The translations under genes were made by a program, and so were the position numbers. From Aliarcobacter sp. (lineage in GTDB: Bacteria; Campylobacterota; Campylobacteria; Campylobacterales; Arcobacteraceae), in the NCBI GenBank assembly GCA_023268955.1, contig JALRJW010000176.1:1-29458 (forward strand): a stretch of 29,458 nt of DNA, read 5' to 3'. Position 1 is the first letter of the stretch, and the number at the start of each line of letters is the position of its first letter. Positions 23,518-29,458 of the stretch are shown one piece after another. The notes under the pieces were generated by a model, which made no database searches, was not told where the DNA came from, and saw only the letters and a list, made by a program, of their open reading frames with translations.

Positions 23518-23934
23518 CTAAAAAACAAAAGCAATATCAGTTATGCCAATATTATAAATATTTACTTTTACACCACTGCTATCTAAAATACTATAAGAAA
23601 TAATTAGCTCATTTGGATTTTGAATTTCAGAATTAAGCTCTACAAACTCTTTGTATTTATCATAATCTATAATGCTATAAATAAACATAGCTTTTTCTTT
23701 AAATTGTTTATTATTTATGTATCTATCATAAACTTCAGCATATTGATCTTTGTCATATTTATCATAAAAATTCTTTTTATACATCTCTTCACAATAATCT
23801 TTTTTAGAAAAATCTTTTGTATCCCAAAGATTGTAATCAGGGGCAATCAAAGCTTCTAAATCAGGATGTATTTCAAAAAAATTGTATTTTATATAACCAT
23901 TCTCATTTGATATTTCATGTGTTGTTTTAATCAT
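23518..23934 (-). CDS. Hypothetical acidic protein
   Basis: A 138-residue protein I do not recognise. It lacks a signal or membrane segment and is rich in Tyr, Asp, Glu, Asn and Lys. The N-terminal part is probably beta (THEISNENGYIKYNFFEI), the middle is charged and helical (KDYCEEMYKKNFYDKYDKDQY), and the end again beta (LIISYSILDSSGVKVNIYNIG). The start ATG follows AAAGG at a good distance, and codon use looks like the neighbours, so it is probably real. It stands between acnB and the DsrE-like gene, all on the minus strand, and a terminator separates it from acnB. No role can be inferred. Confidence 0.65.
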   Translation of the reverse strand: MIKTTHEISNENGYIKYNFFEIHPDLEALIAPDYNLWDTKDFSKKDYCEEMYKKNFYDKYDKDQYAEVYDRYINNKQFKEKAMFIYSIIDYDKYKEFVELNSEIQNPNELIISYSILDSSGVKVNIYNIGITDIAFVF

Positions 23935-24001
23935 CAGTAACCTTTATTTTGTGTATTGAATTTTAGCATATATGGATTTTAAGAGATATAAAAATTAGCA
24001 T

Positions 24002-24034
24002 AAAAAAAAGGGAAGTGATAAACACTTCCCTTTT
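24002..24034 (-). terminator. Intrinsic terminator after acnB
   Basis: GC-containing 12-bp inverted repeat AAAAGGGAAGTG / CACTTCCCTTTT with an ATAAA loop. Read on the minus strand it ends in eight T. It is the clearest terminator in the window. Confidence 0.85.
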
Positions 24035-24055
24035 AATTTAGATATATAGATAAAA

Positions 24056-26632
24056 TTATCTAGAAGTAACTAGAGTAGTTAATTCCTCTGAAGAAACTTG
24101 GTGGAAGTTTAAGTATTTATAAACACCATCTTTGTTTGAATCGTTGATTTTAGCAGCAACAATATCCATATATTCTTGAACAGTTGGTAATTTACCTAAT
24201 AATGCAGCAACAGCAGCAACTTCAGCAGAACCTAAATAAACTTTAGAATTTTTACCTAATCTGTTATCAAAGTTTCTAGTTGAAGTAGAGAATACTGTTG
24301 AACCTTCAGAAACTTGTGCTTGGTTACCCATACATAATGAACAACCAGGAATTTCAATTCTAGCACCAGCAGCAGCGAATGCAGCGTAGTAACCTTCTTG
24401 AGTTAATTGAGCTTCATCCATTTTTGTTGGAGGAGCAACCCATAACTTAGCCTTAGCAACACCTTCACCTTTTAATACTTCACCTAATGCTCTGAATAAT
24501 CCGATGTTAGTCATACAAGAACCTACGAATACTTCATCAATATTTTTTGGTCTTGAATCATCAGCTAAGATTTCAGATAATTTAGCAACATCATCTGGAT
24601 CGTTTGGACAAGCTAAGATTGGCTCTTTGATTTCATCTAAGTTAATTTCAATTACAGCTGAATACTCTGCATCTGCATCTGGCTCTAATAACTCAGGATT
24701 TGCTAACCATGCTCTCATTTTGTCAGCTCTTCTTTGTAACGTTTTAGCGTCTTCATAACCTTCAGCAATCATTTTTTCAATTAATGCAATGTTAGAGTTT
24801 AAGTATTCAATAATTGGCTCTTTGTTTAATTGAACAGAACAAGCTGCTGCTGATCTTTCAGCTGATGCATCAGATAATTCGAATGCTTGCTCAACTTTTA
24901 AATCTGGTAAACCTTGAATTTCAATGATTTTTCCAGCAAATACGTTCTTTTTGTTTTTCTTAGGAACTGTTAATAATCCATCTTGAATTGCTTGGTATGG
25001 AATAGCATTAACTAAGTCTCTTAAAGTGATACCTGGTTGCATTGTTCCTGTGAATTTAACTAATACAGATTCTGGCATAGTTAAAGGCATCATACCTGTA
25101 ACACCTGCAAATGCAATAAGACCTGATCCAGCTGGGAATGAAATACCAATTGGGAATCTTGTATGAGAATCTCCACCAGTACCTACAGTATCTGGTAAAC
25201 ATAATCTATTTAACCATGAGTGAATAACACCGTCACCTGGCTTAAGTGTAACTCCACCTCTTGAGTTGATGAAATCTGGTAATGTATGTCTTAAGTTAAT
25301 ATCTGCTGGTTTTGGGTAAGCAGCTGTGTGACAGAATGATTGCATAACCATATCAGCACCAAATGATAATGCTGCTAATTCTTTAATCTCATCTCTTGTC
25401 ATTGGTCCAGTTGTATCTTGTGATCCAACAGTAGTTGCGATTGGCTCAACATACATACCTGGTTTAATACCTTCAACACCACAAGCTTTTCCAACCATTT
25501 TTTGTGCTTGAGTAAATCCTTTACCGTTATCTGCTGGTTGCTCAGGAGCTAAGAACATATCAGATGCTGCTAATCCTAAAGCTTCTCTTGCTTTTGCAGT
25601 TAAACCTTTACCAATAATTAATGGAATTCTTCCACCTGCTCTCATTTCATCTGTTAATGTATTTGGAGCTAAAGAGAATGTAGAAACAACTTGTCCATCT
25701 TTTACGATTTCACCAGCATATGGTTTTAAAGTAATAACATCACCAGTTTCAATTGAATCAACGTTAGCTTGAATTGGTAAACATCCTGAATCTTCTGCAG
25801 TATTGAAGAAAATTGGAGCAATAATAGAACCAATTACAACACCACCTGTTCTTTTATTTGGAACACCTGGAATATCTCTACCCATGTGCCATTGAACAGA
25901 GTTGATACCTGATTTTCTTGAAGAACCAGTTCCAACAACATCACCAACGTATGCTAAAGGATGTCCTTTTTGTTTTAAAGTTTCCATCATTTCTAATGGT
26001 TTTTCCATTCTAGATTGTAACATTGCTGTTGCGTGTAATGGAATATCAGCTCTTGTAAATGCAACTGTTGCAGGAGATAAATCATCTGTATTAGTTTCAC
26101 CAGGAATTTTGTATACTGTTAAAGTAATTTCTTCTTCTAAAGCAGGTTTGTTTGTGAACCACTCAGCATTTGCCCATGACTCGATAACTTCTTTAGCTTT
26201 AGCATTACCAGCATCCATTAATTCTTTTACATCATTAAATGAGTTATAAACTAAAATTGTGTTTTTTAATTGCTCAGCAGCAGCATCTGCAACTTCAGCA
26301 ACTTTTAAAGCTTCTACTAATGGTGGTACGTTGTATCCTCCCATCATTGTTCCTAAAATTTCAATAGCATCAACTTTTGAAATTACAGAACAAGAAACAT
26401 TTCCTTGAACGATATCATTTAAAAAAGCAGCTTTAACATAAGCAGCATCATCAACACCTGGGTTAACTTTGTTTTTGAATAAATTTAAACAATACTCAGC
26501 TTCAACAACTGAATCAGATTTTAATAATTCAACTAACTCTGCAGTTTGTGCAGCAGTCAAAGCTAATGGAGGTAATCCACCTTGACTTTGTCTTTCTTCC
26601 GTGTGTGCTTTATAATCAGCAATTAAACTCAT
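24056..26632 (-). CDS. acnB: Aconitate hydratase B (bifunctional 2-methylisocitrate dehydratase)
   Basis: AcnB interconverts citrate and isocitrate through a [4Fe-4S] cluster; the same family hydrates 2-methyl-cis-aconitate. The 858-residue protein has the AcnB domain order: a HEAT-like N-terminal domain (1-160), a swivel domain with TDDLSPATVAFTRADIPLHA and VVGTGSSRKSGINSVQWHMG, then domains 1-3 with DTTGPMTRDEIKEL and GTGGDSHTRFPIGISFPAGSG. The cluster cysteines appear in VGSCMTNIG (about residue 706) and GCSLCMGNQ (about 764 and 767). The length equals E. coli AcnB (865). The start has TAGGAGA and a -10 box at 26668-26673. It is a single-gene unit closed by a strong terminator. Confidence 0.98.
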   Translation of the reverse strand: MSLIADYKAHTEERQSQGGLPPLALTAAQTAELVELLKSDSVVEAEYCLNLFKNKVNPGVDDAAYVKAAFLNDIVQGNVSCSVISKVDAIEILGTMMGGYNVPPLVEALKVAEVADAAAEQLKNTILVYNSFNDVKELMDAGNAKAKEVIESWANAEWFTNKPALEEEITLTVYKIPGETNTDDLSPATVAFTRADIPLHATAMLQSRMEKPLEMMETLKQKGHPLAYVGDVVGTGSSRKSGINSVQWHMGRDIPGVPNKRTGGVVIGSIIAPIFFNTAEDSGCLPIQANVDSIETGDVITLKPYAGEIVKDGQVVSTFSLAPNTLTDEMRAGGRIPLIIGKGLTAKAREALGLAASDMFLAPEQPADNGKGFTQAQKMVGKACGVEGIKPGMYVEPIATTVGSQDTTGPMTRDEIKELAALSFGADMVMQSFCHTAAYPKPADINLRHTLPDFINSRGGVTLKPGDGVIHSWLNRLCLPDTVGTGGDSHTRFPIGISFPAGSGLIAFAGVTGMMPLTMPESVLVKFTGTMQPGITLRDLVNAIPYQAIQDGLLTVPKKNKKNVFAGKIIEIQGLPDLKVEQAFELSDASAERSAAACSVQLNKEPIIEYLNSNIALIEKMIAEGYEDAKTLQRRADKMRAWLANPELLEPDADAEYSAVIEINLDEIKEPILACPNDPDDVAKLSEILADDSRPKNIDEVFVGSCMTNIGLFRALGEVLKGEGVAKAKLWVAPPTKMDEAQLTQEGYYAAFAAAGARIEIPGCSLCMGNQAQVSEGSTVFSTSTRNFDNRLGKNSKVYLGSAEVAAVAALLGKLPTVQEYMDIVAAKINDSNKDGVYKYLNFHQVSSEELTTLVTSR

Positions 26633-26667
26633 ATAGTATCTCCTATCTAATTTTGAAAGTTTGACTG

Positions 26668-26673
26668 ATTATA
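26668..26673 (-). promoter_or_regulatory. acnB promoter, -10 box
   Basis: Minus-strand TATAAT within GTTATGATATAATCAG, 35 bp before the acnB ATG, with TATG just upstream as a partial extended -10 element. Expected start near 26661, leader about 28 nt. Confidence 0.55.
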
Positions 26674-26786
26674 TCATAACACCTAATAAAACACTTGTAC
26701 AATTATTGTATTTAAAGCTCAAGTTTAATATTATGTAAACAAAAGTTACACTATTGCTACGATTAGCCCCAAAACTTATATTTTGA

Positions 26787-26792
26787 TATAAT
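26787..26792 (+). promoter_or_regulatory. Promoter -10 box for the thioesterase leader
   Basis: TATAAT preceded by TTTTGA, the T-rich extended form. The expected start at about 26799 begins a leader of roughly 93 nt that folds into the structure described at 26801-26873. Confidence 0.6.
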
Positions 26793-26800
26793 TAGACAAC

Positions 26801-26873
26801 ATTATTATGCACTTAACTTACAAAGATTGATGTTCAATTTCTTTGCATAGTTCAGGGACAAATGCACAATAAT
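26801..26873 (+). promoter_or_regulatory. Structured 5' leader of unknown class
   Basis: Right after the predicted start site, ATTATTATGCA (26801-26811) can pair with TGCACAATAAT (26863-26873), 10 of 11 pairs with one A-C mismatch. Inside is a second hairpin, CAAAGATTGA / TCAA-TT-TCTTTG (26821-26845), ten pairs with a 2-nt bulge and a TGT loop. A single-stranded segment with TTCAGGGACAAA follows. The ribosome-binding site AAAGGA lies eight bases after the closing stem. I do not match it to a known riboswitch class. It also contains two minimal reading frames (7 and 6 codons). Confidence 0.45.
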
Positions 26874-26891
26874 TGTACATAAAGGATAAAT

Positions 26892-27350
26892 TTGAATTTA
26901 GAAAAAATAAAAAAACTTGAATGTAAAATTCATGATGAAATTCCAATGACAAGACTTATGAATCTTGAATTAAAAGAAATAAATGAAAATTTTTTAACTA
27001 CTACTGCTCCATTAGATATAAATATAAATGACAAAGGAAGTGCATTTGGTGGAAGTTTAGCTTCAATAACTATTATTTCCTCTTGGTGTTTAGCAAGACT
27101 TATCGCAAATGATTTAGGATATGAAGATTTTGATATTTTAATAATCAAAAATGAAAGCTCATTTTCAAAACAAGTTTTAAAACAAATTGTTTGTGAATGC
27201 ACAATTCCTACACAAAAAGAGATTAATATTTTAAAAGAAAAATTAACTACTAAAGGAAGTGCATCTCTAAAAATTTCTGCAAAAATAATTGAAGATGGAA
27301 ATATTTGTATGAATTTTGATGGAATTTATGTAATTAAACAAAAAGATTAA
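26892..27350 (+). CDS. YiiD C-terminal-type thioesterase
   Basis: A 152-residue hotdog-fold protein of the putative thioesterase family found at the C-terminus of E. coli YiiD. The pattern HDEIPMTRLMNLEL, then LTTTAPLDININDKGSAFGGSLASITIISSWCLARL fits that family: PL..N.N...AFGGSL followed by a hydrophobic helix with Trp. No signal peptide or membrane segment is present. The substrate, presumably an acyl thioester, is unknown. The start is TTG at 26892 with AAAGGA five bases upstream, which agrees with the leader and promoter placement. It is monocistronic and ends in a palindromic terminator shared with yebC. It diverges from acnB across 259 bp, the largest gap in the window. Confidence 0.85.
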   Translation: MNLEKIKKLECKIHDEIPMTRLMNLELKEINENFLTTTAPLDININDKGSAFGGSLASITIISSWCLARLIANDLGYEDFDILIIKNESSFSKQVLKQIVCECTIPTQKEINILKEKLTTKGSASLKISAKIIEDGNICMNFDGIYVIKQKD

Positions 27351-27373
27351 AACAACTAAATTGATGTTCATGA

Positions 27374-27407
27374 AAAGAAATTGAAGGTTAAAACCTTCAA
27401 TTTCTTT
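27374..27407. terminator. Bidirectional terminator between thioesterase and yebC
   Basis: Perfect inverted repeat with 16-bp arms, AAAGAAATTGAAGGTT / AACCTTCAATTTCTTT, around a 2-nt centre, flanked by A-rich sequence on the left and T-rich on the right. It lies between the two convergent genes and can end both transcripts. Confidence 0.75.
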
Positions 27408-27415
27408 AATCTAAA

Positions 27416-28123
27416 TTAAGCGATGTTTGTATAAACAGCTTGAACATCATCATCATCTTCAAGCTTTTCTAATAATTTTCCAATGTCATCTTGTTGAGCT
27501 TCTGTGAATTCTTGAGGATTATTTGGAATTCTTTTTAGTTCAGCTTTTGTTAATGAAATTCCTAACTCTTCAAATTTATGGTTCATATTTCCAAAATCAG
27601 TATATTCAGCAATAGCGATGCATACACCATCTTGCTCTTCAATTTCTTCTAAACCAGCGTCAATTAACTCTAACTCTAATTCTTCTAATTCCATATCAGG
27701 TTTAGTAAATTCAAAAATCGCTTTTCTATCAAAGAAAAACTCTAAAGAACCAGTTGGAACAACTTGACCACCATTTTTATTGAAATGCATTTTTACATTT
27801 GCTACTGTTCTTGTATTGTTATCTGTTGCTGTTTCAACAAAAATTAAAACACCATGAGGCCCTTTTCCTTCAAAATTTACATCTGAATAATTTGCGGCAT
27901 CTTTACCTGTTGCTCTTTTAATTGCTGCATCAATATTTGTTTTAGGCATATTTTCAGATTTTGCATTTAAGATAGCTGTTCTTAAAGCAGAGTTCATTTC
28001 AGGATCTCCACCTCCTGATTTAGCTGCCATTTCAATAGCTTTAGCAAGTTTAGGGAAAACTCTAGACATAGCTCCCCATCTTTTCATCTTAGCTGCTTTT
28101 CTATATTCAAATGCTCTACCCAT
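27416..28123 (-). CDS. YebC/PmpR-family protein
   Basis: YebC/PmpR (TACO1) proteins were first described as DNA-binding regulators and more recently as factors that help ribosomes at difficult proline stretches; which applies here is not known. The 235-residue protein starts MGRAFEYRKAAKMKRWGAMSRVFPKLAKAIEMAAKSGGGDPEMN, close to the family's GH.KW.NI.......K...F.k...EI..A. pattern, with the NMPKTNIDAAIKRATGKDAANY segment, VEFKGPHGV-like VNFEGKGPHGVLIFVE, and the three-domain layout of the family. The length is typical (235-250). The start has GGAGAT upstream and a -10 box at 28160-28165. The N-terminus with FEYRKAAK in place of SKWANI is the form seen in Campylobacterota. Confidence 0.93.
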   Translation of the reverse strand: MGRAFEYRKAAKMKRWGAMSRVFPKLAKAIEMAAKSGGGDPEMNSALRTAILNAKSENMPKTNIDAAIKRATGKDAANYSDVNFEGKGPHGVLIFVETATDNNTRTVANVKMHFNKNGGQVVPTGSLEFFFDRKAIFEFTKPDMELEELELELIDAGLEEIEEQDGVCIAIAEYTDFGNMNHKFEELGISLTKAELKRIPNNPQEFTEAQQDDIGKLLEKLEDDDDVQAVYTNIA

Positions 28124-28159
28124 TCTATCTCCGATTAATTAATAATTAAATTTTCGCGC

Positions 28160-28165
28160 ATTATA
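28160..28165 (-). promoter_or_regulatory. yebC promoter, -10 box
   Basis: Minus-strand TATAAT following CTTGA, 36 bp before the ATG. A GCGCGA stretch lies at the expected start site, unusually GC-rich for this genome, as seen in stringent-type discriminators, though that meaning is inference. Confidence 0.5.
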
Positions 28166-28234
28166 TCAAGTTTGCAATAAATCTTTCTTTTAAGTGAAAT
28201 AATCTATTTAAACATTTTCTTCACAATAATTAAA

Positions 28235-28240
28235 TATAAT
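28235..28240 (+). promoter_or_regulatory. mlaA promoter, -10 box
   Basis: Perfect TATAAT in an A/T-rich stretch, 29 bp before the TTG start of mlaA. Expected start near 28247 with a leader of about 23 nt. Confidence 0.5.
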
Positions 28241-28269
28241 ATTAAAAAATTTAAGAAACGGATTGTAAA

Positions 28270-29067
28270 TTGACAAGAAAATTACTTATTACTTTAACTA
28301 TAATTTTTTCACTTCAAAACCTAAATGCAAATGATTTCAAAGATTCAAATGAACCATTAAATAACAATTTTACGATTGAAGATTCATCATTTGCCAATGA
28401 ATTTAATTCTGATTCTCTTGTAGAAACATATAAAGAAGATTTTGATCCTTTAGAAGGTTATAACCGATTTATGACAGGATTTAATGATAAAGCATATGAA
28501 TATATTTTAATACCTGTTTCAAATGGTTACAGAACTGTAACACCAGAATTTTTTAGAGATGGTTTATCAAATGTACTTGATAACTTAATGTTTCCAATTA
28601 GATTTGTAAACAATATTTTGCAACTAAAATTTGAAAATTCGGGTATTGAACTTTCAAGATTTCTTATAAATTCTACAATTGGTGTGGCTGGTATTTTCGA
28701 TGTTGCTAGTTCACAATTTGATTTAAAACCCAAAAAAGAGGACTTAGGTCAAACATTAGGTCACTATGGTGTTGGTGAAGGTTTTCACCTAGTTCTACCA
28801 ATTTTAGGTCCATCTAATCTTAGAGATATTGTTGGACTAAGTTTTGATAATGTTTTAAATCCATTAAATATGTATTACGATGAAAAACTTGGATATAAAA
28901 TTCCTGATACATCTAAACAAGAGTTAATCTATAATAGTATTTATACAGTTAATGGATTACCTGAAAAAATGGATCAATATGAAGCTGTGAAAGCTGGAAC
29001 AATAGATATTTATCCGGTATTAAAAGAGTTTTACAATAAAAAAAGAGAAAAGGAAATCAATGAATAA
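28270..29067 (+). CDS. mlaA: MlaA/VacJ outer-membrane lipid asymmetry protein
   Basis: MlaA is a ring-shaped outer-membrane protein that removes misplaced phospholipids from the outer leaflet and hands them to periplasmic MlaC. The 265-residue protein has a signal peptide (MTRKLLITLTIIFSLQNLNA), a 40-residue acidic spacer, then the MlaA domain: FDPLEGYNRFMTGFNDKAYEY, PEFFRDGLSNVLDNLMFPIRFVNNILQ, ELSRFLINSTIGVAGIFDVA, DLGQTLGHYGVGEGFHLVLPILGPSNLRDIVG. No cysteine follows the signal peptide, so unlike E. coli MlaA it seems not to be a lipoprotein. The start is TTG with only a weak AACGGA site. mlaC overlaps its end by 8 bp. C. jejuni has the same order. Confidence 0.93.
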   Translation: MTRKLLITLTIIFSLQNLNANDFKDSNEPLNNNFTIEDSSFANEFNSDSLVETYKEDFDPLEGYNRFMTGFNDKAYEYILIPVSNGYRTVTPEFFRDGLSNVLDNLMFPIRFVNNILQLKFENSGIELSRFLINSTIGVAGIFDVASSQFDLKPKKEDLGQTLGHYGVGEGFHLVLPILGPSNLRDIVGLSFDNVLNPLNMYYDEKLGYKIPDTSKQELIYNSIYTVNGLPEKMDQYEAVKAGTIDIYPVLKEFYNKKREKEINE

Positions 29068-29458
29068 GAATATTTTCGCAAAATTTCTACTAATTTTTGC
29101 ATTAGTAACAACGACTGTTTTTGCATTAGAAAAAGAGACTTTAAAAAGTGACATGACTAATAAAATGAATCAAGTTGTTAAAATTTTAGACAACAAAGAA
29201 TTAAATATTGAAACTAAAAATAATGAAATAATCAAAGTTATGGATGAAGTTTTTGATTACTCTTTAATGTCAAAAATTGCTTTAGGTAGAAATATCAAAA
29301 AGATTAAAGATATGGCTCAATTTAATGAATTTTCAAAAGCTTTTGAAAACTCGTTAAAAAAATCTTATTCAGATAAATTACACTTGTATGATAATCAGAA
29401 ACTTGAAATTGGTGATTTAGCTCCATATAAAAATGGAAGATTGCAACTTCAAACAAAA
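29060..29458 (+). CDS. mlaC: MlaC phospholipid-binding protein (3' end outside window)
   Basis: MlaC shuttles phospholipid across the periplasm between MlaA and an inner-membrane transporter. The first 133 codons are present, of about 190-200. An N-terminal signal peptide MNKNIFAKFLLIFALVTTTVFA leads into helices of the MlaC/Ttg2D domain, with NNEIIKVMDEVFDYSLMSKIALGRN and FNEFSKAFENSLKKSYSDKLHLY, matching the family's FD...M...LG..W......F...F...L...Y pattern. The ATG lies in the last codons of mlaA and has AAAAGGA upstream, so the two are translated together. The rest, and whatever transporter follows, is beyond the window edge. Confidence 0.9.
   Translation, partial: MNKNIFAKFLLIFALVTTTVFALEKETLKSDMTNKMNQVVKILDNKELNIETKNNEIIKVMDEVFDYSLMSKIALGRNIKKIKDMAQFNEFSKAFENSLKKSYSDKLHLYDNQKLEIGDLAPYKNGRLQLQTK

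Noticed and set aside
24504..26249. Plus-strand frames of 84 and 115 codons opposite acnB
   Set aside because: They are antisense shadows of a complete, well-conserved gene.
26821..26880. 20-codon minus-strand frame (MYNYCAFVPELCKEIEHQSL) in the acnB-thioesterase gap
   Set aside because: It looked like a leader peptide for acnB, but it has no ribosome-binding site or promoter, and acnB has its own -10 box well downstream. The hairpins in this stretch better fit the opposite strand.
26793..26891. Known riboswitch class in the thioesterase leader
   Set aside because: I compared the motif with remembered consensus elements of preQ1, GEMM, TPP, fluoride, guanidine and SAM types and saw no match. 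It is left as an unclassified candidate.
1..29458. tRNA, rRNA, CRISPR, IS elements, prophage or genomic island
   Set aside because: No cloverleaf-like gene, direct-repeat array, transposase, integrase or terminal repeats were noticed, and gene content is housekeeping throughout. A tRNAscan or IS search would settle it.

Overview
The window is AT-rich chromosomal DNA from a Campylobacterota bacterium, most likely of the Arcobacter group. This rests on gene content and order, on a C. jejuni-like gene block (rluA-family / flpA / trmB / ftsE / ftsX / peptidase-like, with rodA divergent from it), on the long DapD and short PriA typical of the phylum, and on T-rich extended -10 promoters without clear -35 boxes. 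The assignment is by recognition; no search was run. No rRNA, tRNA, CRISPR array, insertion sequence or prophage is visible. Base composition looks even, so I see an ordinary vertically inherited core region rather than an island.

Layout. 1-1445 (-): leuD and leuB (leuB runs off the left edge), leucine synthesis. 1618-4200 (+): rpoD, the primary sigma factor with a very acidic insertion, and a tightly coupled PAS-like protein. 4228-6823 (-): hemL, ppnP, an AtpZ-like protein and a four-helix membrane protein. 6875-8372 (+): a TonB-like protein that may be translated from a leaderless mRNA, and an unrecognised membrane protein. 8393-9499 (-): rodA. 9519-15912 (+): a compact run with mostly overlapping genes: rRNA pseudouridine synthase, FlpA-type fibronectin-III lipoprotein, TrmB, FtsE, FtsX, an EnvC-like protein with a degenerate LytM domain, and a small lipoprotein. 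15969-16826 (+): a stand-alone DUF234 protein. 16844-22187 (-): an ABC-F ATPase, dapD, priA and two tiny genes upstream of priA. 22282-23058 (+): DUF3817 and DUF420 membrane proteins. 23055-23934 (-): a DsrE-like protein and a hypothetical. 24056-26632 (-): acnB. 26892-27350 (+): a YiiD-type thioesterase behind a structured leader. 27416-28123 (-): a YebC/PmpR regulator. 28270-29458 (+): mlaA and the start of mlaC.

How the genes work together. The 9.5-15.9 kb run is the most coherent unit: FtsEX plus a LytM-like protein that has lost its metal ligands is the arrangement expected of a division-linked amidase activator (FtsEX-EnvC), here co-transcribed with RNA modification enzymes and an adhesin-type lipoprotein, beside divergent rodA. 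mlaA-mlaC belong to outer-membrane lipid homeostasis. The rest is housekeeping. I found no obviously new multi-gene system. The best leads are the EnvC-like protein, the fibronectin-binding-like motif in the FlpA homologue, the structured leader before the thioesterase, the leaderless TonB gene with back-to-back promoters, the orphan DUF234 protein with a probable AUU start, and the gene coupled to rpoD.
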